Source of the DNA: Parelaphostrongylus tenuis
Taxonomy: Eukaryota > Nematoda > Chromadorea > Rhabditida > Metastrongylidae
Length of the DNA: 64,000 nt
Direction of reading: 5' to 3'
NCBI GenBank assembly: GCA_019055375.1
Contig: JAHQIW010000206.1
Span: 1 to 64,000, forward strand
Part shown: positions 1 to 9,964 of the stretch, in pieces
Layout of the letters: each line of letters opens with the position of its first letter
Numbering within the stretch: position 1 is the stretch's first letter
Position numbers and translations under genes: made by a program
Notes under the pieces: model-generated
What the model saw: only the letters and a program-made list of their open reading frames with translations
What the model was told of the DNA's origin: nothing
The model's database searches: none

Positions 1-351
1 AGACAAATACAAGACAGACTAACAAAGAGCACAGTAGCTCCCCCGTCTCGGAGAGTCTCCCCCGATCGAGACACATCCCAAACCGCACCCCATCCCCCCC
101 CCCCCAAGGGACCTTTTAGCTTACATGGAAAACTCTCTATCGTATCAAGTGTAATTTGAGATTTATGATCGCTTCTCTCATTCAGTGATGTGATTGAGTG
201 ATCTCTACGGTGTTGGGAACGTGCAGTACAGCAGTGTTTAGAGATGTTCTGCAATATTCGCGGGATCGGTCTTTGATTTGAACACATAACCTGGGCTTGA
301 GGATTTTCTATAGCTCCGAGTTTTGGAAAGTTTGTTAAAGACCTGTTTGAG

Positions 352-481
352 ATGGCAGCACTGAACTGGTACACGCTGGGCTACCGCGAACCATTGTATG
401 AGAGTAAAACGGATTTACTCATCTTCAAAGATGTTCGAGAAGTCGGGCGCACACTCTCTCAGAGACTGATCAACGTCAAAG
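352..481 (+). CDS. Candidate 5' coding exon of an unrecognised gene
   Basis: An ATG follows an in-frame TGA (298-300), and the frame stays open for 54 codons to a stop near 514. The first 43 codons look coding: the composition is balanced and richer in G+C than the surroundings, and the peptide starts MAALNWYTLGYREPLYES. After AAA G at 481 comes GTTTCG, a usable nematode donor, so I end the exon there in phase 1; codons beyond it look intronic. I do not recognise the protein. The next exon is not certain. The candidate at 19486 begins in the matching phase, which would imply a 19 kb intron full of repeats. It could also be a short stand-alone frame. Confidence 0.45.
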
Positions 482-1390
482 GTTTCGTTGTTTATCCGTT
501 ATGCTTAGCTTTTTGAGTCATGCATAAGTGCTGTGGAACTAGATGGTGCAAAACTGAACGTTGAACTCTATGTTCATCGTTGTTTTCATAGAATAATTCC
601 ATTAAGCAATAAGTCCCTCAAACTTTAGTGACTTACCTGTGCTCTGCAACAAAGCAAAATCACTAGTCTTAGCTTTATGACTGACATATACAAAACTTAA
701 GTAACCAGATACTCAGTTCATTGAGTGTAATTGGAATATGACTAGCAGAACCTTTTTTCGAGAGTATTGCTTAAAATGGATTCGTCTGATCTCGATCTTC
801 TTTAGTTTCCTATATCTGTTCTTTGGTGATCAATGTTTCAAAAACATTGTCATTGACGAAACGAGGAAGAGGTCGTTCATTTTAATTGCTTTTCACTTCC
901 TTTTATTGCTAATTTATCCAGTTTTCGGCGTTCCTAGCCTACTACCGACCGTTAATTATCAAAAAAAAAAAAAACATCCTTGGCATCACGTTCGAGTTGC
1001 GTGACACATGAGACGCACGAATGAAAAAGTGAGTCACCTTACGAGTTCAGAAGCTTCAGAGACTAGAGCTTTGTGCAAGCCATTCTTGCTGGCTTCCTCA
1101 TTACAAGTTTTTTCAAAAGGGATCGCTTCCAAACAGTGGTTTTATCTAATCTTTTGGCGACCAATAATCACGGCGTGGTTGGACATCGCATTGACATTAG
1201 TTCTAACTTACTAATCAGTAATAGGTTTAGGTACGGTGAACTGATTCCGCCAAGCCGCTGTATTATTCTTTGGCTTATAAAATAGCAGACTGACTCAAAA
1301 AGTTTTTGAAAAACTTGAAAATGGTTTTGAAGAGTTAAATTTACCGTATTGTGCAAATACAAAAGTGAAGGGAGTCGTTTTTATGATGGA
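482..1390. other. No gene recognised
   Basis: AT-rich sequence with a short poly-A run near 961-973. Overlapping short open frames here have no recognisable domain or coding bias. It is probably intron or spacer. Confidence 0.5.
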
Positions 1391-1394
1391 AAAG

Positions 1395-1600
1395 ACAAAA
1401 AGACCAAGATACTCAGTATTATAGGGTGATGCGCAAGACTTTTACGTCGGCCGGACTCGAACCCGCATCTCACTGTATTCGGGAGCGCGCGCCCTAACCC
1501 ATTGCACTACTGATCATCCAATATTCAGTATCTGTCACCGTAACTAGGTTGAATGTCGTTACCGACTATCTGGACCAAATCGTCGAATATGACACACTTA
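1395..1600 (-). repeat. tRNA-like repeat with B-box GGTTCGAGTCC
   Basis: Read on the minus strand, this holds a tRNA-like head: an A-box-like TAGTGCAATGGGTTAGG followed by GGTTCGAGTCC about 40 nt later. It is bounded by the motif GGGTGATGCGCAAGACTTTTACG. The flank at 1548-1580 (GGTTGAATGTCG...ACTATCTGGACC) recurs near 41308-41330, so the two are copies of one element. It is repeat-derived rather than a working tRNA, because a cloverleaf does not close. Confidence 0.55.
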
Positions 1601-1934
1601 CTCTTCTGTATTTTTATGTTCTTCAACTTACTACTTCACCTTTACCTAGTCGTTCCTCTACTATAAACACAATTCTTGTTTATGCAAATTAGGTTGCTGA
1701 CTATCCATCGGAATGTGCTATGCATTCAGCTCCACTCAGCCTAAGTAAAGTGAATAAATTCACGTTTTGCCTATACGATAATTTGCAATATCTTACCAAC
1801 GTACAAAGTTAGGTTTACCTTTCTTTACATGGGTCTGTTTGCAATTTAGCGATCATAGGGAGATCACGGACTCGGAAAGTGAGAAGTGAAAGGGATAGAA
1901 TTCACTTTTGCAGACGTATTGTAGAACACCTCCA

Positions 1935-2480
1935 ACCACTGGTCGTTCCATAAGTTTTGGCTTTACGGAAATAAATACCAATATTAACCAGAAGTGACTG
2001 GATTTGCATTTTTTGACTCCGTCAACTGCGAACTTTTTTGCGAACTTTTTGGTATGCAACTTTCCTATACTTGCTTCAAGATGGAGCTGCCTTGGAAACA
2101 TATCCCTTGCTACTCATGCACGAATGGCGCCTAGGGGAAAAGCTAGTGAAGCGGCGCGCAAGTACAATGGAGCTTGGAGAAATGATACGTTTGCACAAAG
2201 TACTACTAAAAAGCGGTTCGCGAAGTTTGAAGCTGGAAGGAACAGTCTGGAAGGTCAATAGCCCTCGGGCCGTTCACTGGAATCTCCATTAATCCAGCGC
2301 GCCGCTTCATTAGCATTTTTCCTATACACCATTCGTGTATGAGTAAAAAGCGAATTTGTTTTCAAGACGGCTCCATCTTAAAACAAGTATAACAAGTTGT
2401 ATACCAAAATGTTCACAAGAAAATGCTCAATTGAACGATACCAAAATCATGCAAGTTTACTTACCTCTGCTTAAGAATTT
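1935..2480. repeat. MITE-like repeat, GGTCGTTCCATAA family
   Basis: It begins TGGTCGTTCCATAAGTTTTG and contains CTTGCTACTCATGCACGA and GAAGCGGCGCGCAAGTACAA. Related blocks occur at 35396-35610 and 53560-53960. Partly inverted matches between 1995-2100 and 2340-2450 (GATGGAGCTGCC against GGCTCCATCTT) suggest a foldback or Tc1/mariner-type non-autonomous element. It contains no transposase frame. Confidence 0.55.
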
Positions 2481-2489
2481 TGCTGTTTA

Positions 2490-3555
2490 TTTCAATGAAA
2501 ATAAATGTTTGTCGAGCAATAATTCATGCTGTGCGGTGCAATTGAAACTGGTGTCCAAAAGCAATCAGTGTCGGAACGAATATGATGAGTACCTGACAGA
2601 CCGTAACTCTCAACCACCCTTTCACGCGAGGTGGTTTTGAGTTTATACCTACCCTGTTGTTGTAACATATTTTTAGCATCGCATCATTGATACGGGTAAC
2701 ATTCATTGATTTCATTATTGAGTTTGACCCCAAAAATTTAACGCTTCAGATAGCTGACTGGTTTTCCTCAGTGTCTGACAGCGATAAAAATGGGTTTACC
2801 CCACTGTGTTCTCTAATGAAGTTGAATACTCTCATTTTCTTCATATTCCCGTGAGTTCCTATTTTCTCTCTCGTGGCATTATCTCTTTTCTTCATTCTTT
2901 ACTTGTGATACAATCACTTTTTGAATTGCTCAATCGTCTACTTTACTATAAAGCTGTTGAATTTGATATATCCTTTCCTACGCTGTTTTATGTGGATGTT
3001 ATGGAGTGGAAAATTCATGCTTATTATCTGTTTACTTTGCCGCGATTCACTACTAATCATTCATGTATTTTGCACATAATGTGGCAGACTAAGTACTGAG
3101 TATTATAATAGATCTATTTTATTCGGAGAGGCACTAGGTATTTGCAGAAGCTACGTATGTCTTCCTTTGCCGCCGTGTATAGTTTGGAAGATGTTATGCT
3201 GCGGCTAAATTATTGGCTAATTTTAATTAAAACATCAATTCCAATCCTGTCTGCATCGACTTCTGCATGACTTCTAACCAGAGCGATAGTAGAGAGATTT
3301 AGGATGCTAGAGACTCTGGGCGTTATATCCTAGCCTCTCTGAAGTAACATGTAGGTAGTGTGGTAGAAGAGACTATTCAAGTTGTGAATAACCTCTTTTC
3401 TGTGCTAGAGTATTTTGATGAAGCTGAGTACCTTGCGTTACTGGCTATGTAACCTACGAATCGCTAACAACCGTTGCGAGTGGTATTACCACTGATGCTC
3501 CAAATTCTCTACATTCGACCGCTTTAATGTAGATGTGCTCAAACAATAATAATCT
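2490..3555. other. No gene recognised
   Basis: AT-rich spacer. An open frame of 97 codons at 2806-3099 lacks any domain or splice context that would support it. Confidence 0.45.
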
Positions 3556-3591
3556 CATAGGGATATAACATGGTTTAGAGCCAATAGATCT

Positions 3592-3645
3592 AAGTGCTAT
3601 ACAGGCACCTGTTTCGTCCTACCGGGACTCATCAGTGGCAGGGCT
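3592..3645 (-). ncRNA. Hammerhead ribozyme, core intact (left arm of element A)
   Basis: On the minus strand, CUGAUGA (3629-3635) is followed by a perfect 4-bp stem II, GUCC/GGAC, with loop CGGUA. Then come GAAA (3612-3615) and a 4-bp stem III, ACAG/CUGU, with loop GUGC. The cleavage triplet is GUA, so cleavage is predicted between plus positions 3600 and 3599. Stem I pairs A-U, mismatches once (C against A), then pairs C-G, G-C and U-A. All conserved core bases are present, so activity is possible, weakened by the stem I mismatch. Confidence 0.65.
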
Positions 3646-3884
3646 CCTCGGTTTAGCCAATTCCTTGAGGATAAACTCCTCTGTGAAGGAATCGACGCCG
3701 AGTAGAATTTACCGCAAGTCAGATGAAGCCACAAGATGTCAGATGAAGTCCACTTCAAAGCCACAATCTCGACTGCCGGTCACTAAATTGCAGATTTCTC
3801 TATCATCTGAATTGAGATAATTCTTACTTGGCGTCGATTTCTTCATAGAGAAGTATAGCCTCAAGAAATCGGCTAAACCGAGTG

Positions 3885-3940
3885 GCTCTGCCACTGATGA
3901 GTCGCGGTAGGACGGAACAGGCGCCTGTATAACACTTAGA
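3885..3940 (+). pseudogene. Decayed hammerhead ribozyme (right arm of element A)
   Basis: CTGATGA is intact at 3894-3900 and a GTC/GAC stem II remains. The conserved GAAA has become GGAA (3914-3917), altering an invariant adenosine, and stem I pairing is partly lost. It is the mirror copy of the motif at 3592-3645 and is predicted inactive. Confidence 0.6.
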
Positions 3941-4889
3941 CCTATTGGCTCAAAACTCGTTATATAATTATCAGACTAATATCGCTCTAAATCCTCTAGA
4001 AAGATATATAATCCAAGATAAACGACAGTCCAAAAAAAGTGGAAAAGTGTGCCTTGTCAGCCAAGAATGCCAAACGTTCCTATAAAAAACTTGAAAAACC
4101 AGCTGGCTAGAAAAACTCCATAGAAATTGTGAAAATTCATCTGACACATTATATCATCATTTGATCCAAAACTGTCTGTATAATCGCCTATATATAAAAC
4201 AGGATTGCGTGATATGTTCTAGCGGCAGAAACTGCGTTTGCAGAGTTCACTTGCAGTATACTTGATCTCTTGTAAGACATGTAATGATGAGTTATAGGTA
4301 AATTAGGAGATCACTCCGTGTCCACTATAGAAGAGCACCTGGGTGAAAAGTTAAAAGGTCGGGCAAATATTATTATAGGTACACATAACATAGAAAAATA
4401 TAACGCATAAGGACATTGAGGAGGTAGTGAGAAACGCCTAACAAGAATTATAAAAGTCGGAAGTCGGCACAGAAATCCTTGAGGCCTTACGGATGAAATT
4501 TAGATTTCGAGAATGAATCAAAGGACAGTGTCTTAATAACACAGGTAATTCAGCAGCTTATCCCACATTGATTTTCTAATTTGAGCAATGTTCATTCATC
4601 AGAGCGTGTAGCAGCACATCACGGTGACACACCGGTGACCTATCACCTTAGTTAAGCCGATGTTAAATAAATTTGACATTTAAACTAGTTCTTGCATTAA
4701 TTCTCACTTATAAATTGCTTAATTGAGAATTGGATGTGGCAGTGTATCGGCTTCCCATTCTTGAGGAAGACGATGTTGCCGAAACACAGTCATCGATTCT
4801 GAAGAGGATATACCAACGTCGCTCAAGTTTTCATAACAACACGGTTTATAGAGACGTGCCCCTTTCCCCACCGGCAAAGTTGCGTTAAA

Positions 4890-5182
4890 AGGATAAAGCT
4901 CTCGGCGTTGATCAATCCCTTGGGATGCGCCATGCATTCGACTTCAATTTTTTACTTCGTTTGAGGTGATTGAATGCATATCTGGCCTTTACAATGACTC
5001 GCGGTGGCTTCCCGCTGAACCGAGTTAGTGCTGCTTATCCTCCCAGACAAGTCTGAGACCTGCCTGGTACCAATTTACCGACCCCGAAGGGATGGATGGC
5101 TTGGTGGGCCATGAGCGCGAGATCGAACCATTGACCTCGTGCGCGACGCAGGGCACCTCTAACCACTGCGCCACATGCGCTC
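4890..5182 (-). mobile_element. tRNA-derived SINE (family 1), near full length
   Basis: Read on the minus strand, it opens with a tRNA-like head: GAGCGCATGTGGCGCAGTGG (A box), then GGTTCGATCTC (B box) about 45 nt on. A unique body follows, and it ends near AACGCCGAGAGCTTTATCC. At least eight more recognisable copies lie in this window, in both orientations. RNA polymerase III transcription from the internal boxes is what the layout implies. It contains no open frame. Confidence 0.8.
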
Positions 5183-5599
5183 AAAGTTGAATTACTAGCT
5201 AAAAAATATCACTTATCATCATCATAGCAGATTTACAAGCAAAATGCGACTTGGTTCACATTAGACATGTCGTCTTAGTTTACTCATCGCGGTCAACGTA
5301 CTACCTCCTTCTACATCGTAATATGTTCATCTACGACTGAAATTGTGAGTCCGTCACATACTTACGTGATTACTGTTTTCAGATGTCACCATACTGGATT
5401 GAGTGACCTGTTAACAGAATGAATTCACAGCTGTCTCAACATTTTGATAACCTGCAAGCCGCAATGCTAGTCCATATGCGAGATATTTTAATACACTTCC
5501 ATTCGACTATTTATTGCTAGGTATTGCCTTACATGTTTTACAATCTATGGAGCAATCGACTATCGCCAAAATGTCAGGTGATCTTTTCACCTAGGATTT

Positions 5600-5735
5600 G
5601 GTGTGAAATGTTCGACGCCGATGCCTTTATATGAGGGAACTCGGTTGGACTGAAAGGCATGTGCCACTAATGAGGCTAAAGTAAAGTCAAAATGTAAGTC
5701 TAGCACTCTAAGTGCCATACCAGGCCTCTGAAAGT
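5600..5735 (+). repeat. Relic of hammerhead-bearing repeat (same family as 47215-47365)
   Basis: It shares TGAAAGGCATG, TGAGGCTAAAG and AAGTGCCATA, in the same order, with the repeat at 47215-47365. The ribozyme core reads CTAATGA (5667-5673) instead of CTGATGA and no GAAA follows at the expected place, so this copy is dead. Confidence 0.5.
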
Positions 5736-5828
5736 CTCAAAATATGCTATCAGATATTTCATTCTTCTTATTTTTCACACTCAGGGGCACGTCCCTTCTC
5801 TCACTTTGCATAATAAAAAAAGTAAATG

Positions 5829-6066
5829 TAAGGATATGACATGTTTTGAGCCCATAGGTCTAGTGCTATATAGGCGCCTATTTCAGGTGATACCATCATC
5901 CTACTTTGTGTGCTTAGTTTTTGCTCGGCGTCGATTCCTTTAGAGGATTATTTAACCTCAAGGGATCGACGGAACCGAGCGAGGGTGCTACTGATGAGTC
6001 CCAATAGGACGAAATAGGCGCCTATATAGCACTAGACCTATCGGCTCAAAACATGTCATATCCTTA
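5829..6066. mobile_element. Foldback element B with TA flanks and terminal hammerhead
   Basis: Terminal inverted repeats of about 54 bp run 5831-5884 and 6011-6064, starting AGGATATGACATGTTTTGAG. TA dinucleotides at 5829-5830 and 6065-6066 look like a TA target-site duplication, as made by Tc1/mariner-type transposases. The right arm holds a complete hammerhead ribozyme on the + strand. The matching left-arm motif has lost CUGAUGA. The element is about 234 bp and encodes no protein. Confidence 0.75.
5984..6033 (+). ncRNA. Hammerhead ribozyme, complete
   Basis: Stem I is 7 bp (5984-5990 with 6027-6033, one G.U). The core CUGAUGA is at 5991-5997. Stem II is GUCC/GGAC, 4 bp (5998-6001 with 6007-6010), with loop CAAUA. 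GAAA is at 6011-6014, and its last A opens a 4-bp stem III, AUAG/CUAU (6014-6017 with 6022-6025), with loop GCGC. A17 is 6026, so the cleavage triplet is AUA and scission is predicted between 6026 and 6027. All invariant positions match the family consensus CUGANGA...GAAA...NUH. Short stem III with a terminal stem I is the layout of small type I hammerheads in repeats and retrozymes. The cut lies 38 nt inside the element end. Confidence 0.85.
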
Positions 6067-6069
6067 TCA

Positions 6070-7717
6070 GATTAAATCGTTTTGAGCGGGTTTGTAAAAG
6101 AGCGGTCGACAGCAGAGGTATAAGTAAATGTGTCAAAATCCACTTACGCTAGCTTGAATGTCGGAAAGTGCTGAATCTTTATAGCTCATCAAATTTCAAC
6201 AAAATTAATAAACCATCAAATTTTAACAAAATTAAACAATGTTAACAAAGAACAGTTTTCCGCTAACAGGAAGGAATCGAATGTCTTGCTGCTGATAAAC
6301 AAATCCTACCCATATCCTCTAAGTTCTCCGGTTACGTGAGTGTAAAATAGGAAGCGAACCACTCTCTCATCAAGAGAAATTCCCAGATTAGCAGCCTCTG
6401 TTCCGCTCATTCGTCTCGTCGGCCAGATGATTTGTGACCGGTTGTAGCGACTGCTGGTGGAGGCTTAGTACAACTAGGAGGATTAAAATCTGCCAGGAAA
6501 ACACCGACTAGATATACTAGTCTGCTTACCGTCATCAATAAATTTATTTAACGATAGCACAAAGACCATTCAACCTCTTTTTCCACGGTGCTAATGAGCT
6601 TCCTTACCGGCATTCGATTTCTGAATAGCGCTCCTTCTAAGACACTATTCAGTTTATTTAATAAATTTTACAGTTTTCGCCTTACAATGGTACCATCCAG
6701 CCTTTATAGTGGGGCCATTAATTCTCTACATCTTCATTACCAATGCCAGATAATGGTGCAGTGTCGCAAAATGGGAAGAATATATCTAAGCAGTGGAGAA
6801 GTGAATGCCAAGAAACGACTAGAGGAAAGATTGATTTATATAACGTTTGACAATGTCGTGAGCAATCATGTCAAAAAGGGATTATTTTGCACTAGCATGA
6901 AGTCAGTGGTTCAACTCAATAAATCTTTTCTATCGCAGCTCAGTAGAAGAGATTCTAACAGCTTTCGTTATTCATTTCATTTGGCGAAGATCGTCACGAG
7001 GTGGAAATCGCGTGAATTCCAGTTCTGAATTGCATCCTAATGCCTCGCTCCAAGTGACGGATTTACAAGTGAATAAAGTGCTGGTTGATCAATGGCAGTC
7101 ATTCACATTTTTAACAATTTCCTGAGGTGTTTTTTTCTGTTAGGTGTAAGAGATATTTGAGGCAAACTTAACGGTTCTGTTACATTCGCGAAAAGTATTA
7201 GGAAACTAAATAATTACTTATTCCTATCAAACACACGGTTTTTGTAATTCGATTTAAAACAAGCGCTTCACAAGTTTTCGATAGATGGAATTACTATGAA
7301 CTCTACGGTTATACGTGATTGCTGAGCAAGTTGATCTGTTGTGGGCTCGTCAGCGCATTCGTCTATGCTGCCTGTAGTTAACCTCAACATGATCAAAGTT
7401 TTGTTAACCACAATTTTTTTCTATCACTCGATTTTGAATTTGCGCGGATCTCAACACTTCTTATACACGCTTCATTTGGCTTGTATCAGTGATCCAGAAG
7501 TTTTTGAACTCGTGCGCAACTTCGTTAGCCACATGAAGATTTTGTTTTCTTTACGAATGCCGCTGTTTTTAGTGGAGTTGATTTTACTTGGAATTCTTGA
7601 GTGATTCCACTGAACTTGAGAGTGTTGAGTGCTATGCGAAACATTTTACTACAGGTGGAAGTTTAACCCCCGTTCGCCCCCAGCGGGCGCTCGTGTAATC
7701 ACTGCGCGATATAGATC

Positions 7718-7720
<3 letters not shown>
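6070..7720. other. No convincing gene
   Basis: The longest open frame is 146 codons at 6588-7028 (+). It has no recognisable domain, no signal or membrane pattern and no splice context, and a frame this long can arise by chance in 64 kb of AT-rich DNA. A tRNA-like scrap lies near 7629-7715. Confidence 0.4.

Positions 7721-7760
<40 letters not shown>
7721..7760. repeat. (TA)n microsatellite
   Basis: A dinucleotide TA run of about 40 bp, next to TGTATG repeats. Confidence 0.9.
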
Positions 7761-7769
<9 letters not shown>

Positions 7770-8389
7770 ATGCATATGTGTATCGAGTTGCTGCAAATGT
7801 TGCTGCCTGTGCCATATGCAAATGCCTAAGTCTATATGTGCTTACCACATCAAATTCGTTAAAAGTTGGTTGCTGACAGCTGTGAGGGTTTATATCAAAA
7901 AGTGAGGGCAGTAAAGTGGTGGACTAGGTGTTGTAGTGGTAGCACGTGCCCTGATACAATGAAACATAGGCTCATCTCCTCCCTGAGTCGAGTGTTCTGC
8001 ATACAACTCAATACTCTTAGATGCAATTTGTATAATTAAAAGTTAAAAAACGGCAAGTTGAAGGAATTTGTATAGAAAGTAAAACTATTCGAGTGGTGAT
8101 CAGATTCGCCGTGGGTCATGCTGTCTCAAATGTGTTAACGAATTTTTATTGTGATTGTAGAAAAAGTTTCGGGGCATCTTAATAAGCATGAGATAACTTC
8201 AGATCATGGGAATATCACTGCTTCCTATGTGGGATTTTCCCACTAAAGACCTGGATATTAATCGTTTTTAGCTTCACTTTGTTACAAGCTTATGCCATAT
8301 CCAGCGATACAATCGAAGTTTGTGTTTTATTACGTCATATTGAAGAAAGGATCTTCCACAGAGAATTGCAGTCGATGAAATCAACGAAG

Positions 8390-8790
8390 TTGAATGACAA
8401 TACTAACATGCAAATCTGTTGCTGGACGGTGGTTTCAACGCTCTAATGTCAGAGATCTTGACCTCGAAGATGGGGCCTCGTTCGGGATGTCCAACAAAGT
8501 TGAACAGTGAAGACTTGATTGTTGCTTTGGAAGGATGAACCGCCGTCAAGTGCGCGCAAATTGGCCACCAAATTTGATGTTGCTCATACAACTGTGCTAA
8601 TCGATTTCCATCAGCTTAACTTTGTCCACAAGAAGCCACGACAAGATCCGCGCATACTCACTGATACACAAGCAGCCGAAAGAGTTAAAATTTGTCTCCA
8701 ACTGCTCAGCAGTACACGTAATGACCGACTTTGGAAACGCATTCTAATCCGAAACTTGGCGGACAGTTGGCAGAAAAAGTTATAAAGTGA
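8390..8790 (+). pseudogene. Mariner transposase N-terminal relic
   Basis: Two + frames joined by a frameshift match the N-terminal helix-turn-helix half of mariner transposases. The first, near 8416-8470, reads RRWFQRSNVRDLDLEDGA, the typical RWFxRFxxGDxxLED stretch. The second, 8519-8785, includes SSARKLATKFDVAHTTV and later LTDTQAAERVKICLQLL, the second HTH and linker. It stops before the DEKW-type catalytic motif, so the DDD domain is absent. It is a dead fragment with no terminal repeats recognised. Confidence 0.7.
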
Positions 8791-9799
8791 TACACTTCAT
8801 TTTGAAGACGAATTTTCAGTCTTTCATAAGTGTCCTAGAAGTTTTTTCACAACCTAATGTAAAGAAGGTCTTATTGCAACTTTGTTTGGAGCTACATTAA
8901 TTAGAGTGGAACCTCTGCGATAGTTTTTCTTCTTACGATGGTTGTAGTGGCAGTGTGGAGGCATGGATCGGTGTGTATGCTTTCCATATAACTTCTTACA
9001 GTTTTTTCACGTACTCCAGATTGAGGGATAGCATAACATCCCTTTTCTTCTGTTCCATGATGAAGTTTAGATGATATTTATAAATCTTTACAATGCGTTT
9101 CTTCCTATTCTTACTGCTTACCCTCGTGTTTTTGTCTTGGGTACATTTACTTTGAATGGTTGTCTTATAATTTTCGGCCTCTGAGTCAGTAATTCTCTCC
9201 ATTCCGCCCATATGGTTGCTCTGGTGCCCATATGGAGTAATGATTTCATTAGGTGCTCCAAGTACCTCCTCCAAATCTGTCTTTTCCTGGCCCCAAACTT
9301 CCCGGACATTTTTTTAATCTAACCTGGCGTTGGAACAGTCAATGGTAGTTTCGAGTAATCAATTCGCCGCTCCTTTACTGATCACTGAAAATTGTATAAA
9401 TACTGATCTCGGTGTCCCCAATGACAATCTCTAATCATGACTCACCGTTCTCCAATTTCAACAGTTACTCATAGGTAAACAAAGAAGAATATTCTTATTG
9501 ATTAGAATAAGATTCTTAGTATTTTGATCCCACATACTCAACAACTGTGTGAGAACCAGATTAAGAAACGCGAGTTGTAGTTGTGGTTTTTTCACACGGC
9601 TCTTCTTCACATCTATTATGGCGACTCCAGCACTTCTTCGCTTCCTTGCATCATTATTCACAAAAGTTTTTGAAGTTTTCATTGTGGACTTTGCCGTCGT
9701 CGAAATCGTACGTCACACATTTTATACTTTACTTCCTTTTTTCGCTCTACACTCCCAACACTTCTATCATTCAATTAGTCTTTTTTTCTTGTCTTTTCT

Positions 9800-9962
9800 T
9801 GGTCATGAAAGACTAGTTGAGTGGGTCTTCTTGCAATGTCGAGGATAGTTTGGTTGTGGCCTTCCATAGAGCGTTCGTTGTTGACTGCCGGAGATTGTTG
9901 GGGATCAACTCGGCCCCGCGCGCTGCGATAAGCATCACAACCACTCGACCACGGACACGTTA
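9800..9962 (-). mobile_element. tRNA-headed SINE, family 2
   Basis: On the minus strand it starts GTCCGTGGTCGAGTGGTTGTG, like the A-box region of a class II (Leu/Ser) tRNA. It continues through CTCCGGCAGTCAACAACG and GAAGACCCACTCAAC. The copy at 23577-23770 shares head and body, which shows this is a dispersed element. Confidence 0.6.
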
Positions 9963-9964
9963 GA

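Larger units (their letters stand above)
3560..3970. mobile_element. Foldback element A with hammerhead motifs in both arms
   Basis: The left arm (about 3560-3690) and right arm (about 3825-3970) are inverted copies of each other. They share GCCAATAGATCTAAGTGCTA against its right-arm complement, and CGGTTTAGCCAATTCCTTGAG against its complement. It is the same family as 5829-6066 and 38643-38825. Each arm carries a hammerhead ribozyme motif pointing outward towards its own end. No protein is encoded, so it must be non-autonomous. Confidence 0.7.

Noticed and set aside
6588..7028. 146-codon open frame (+)
   Set aside because: No domain, no splice context and no coding bias. A frame this long is expected about once by chance in a window of this size and composition.
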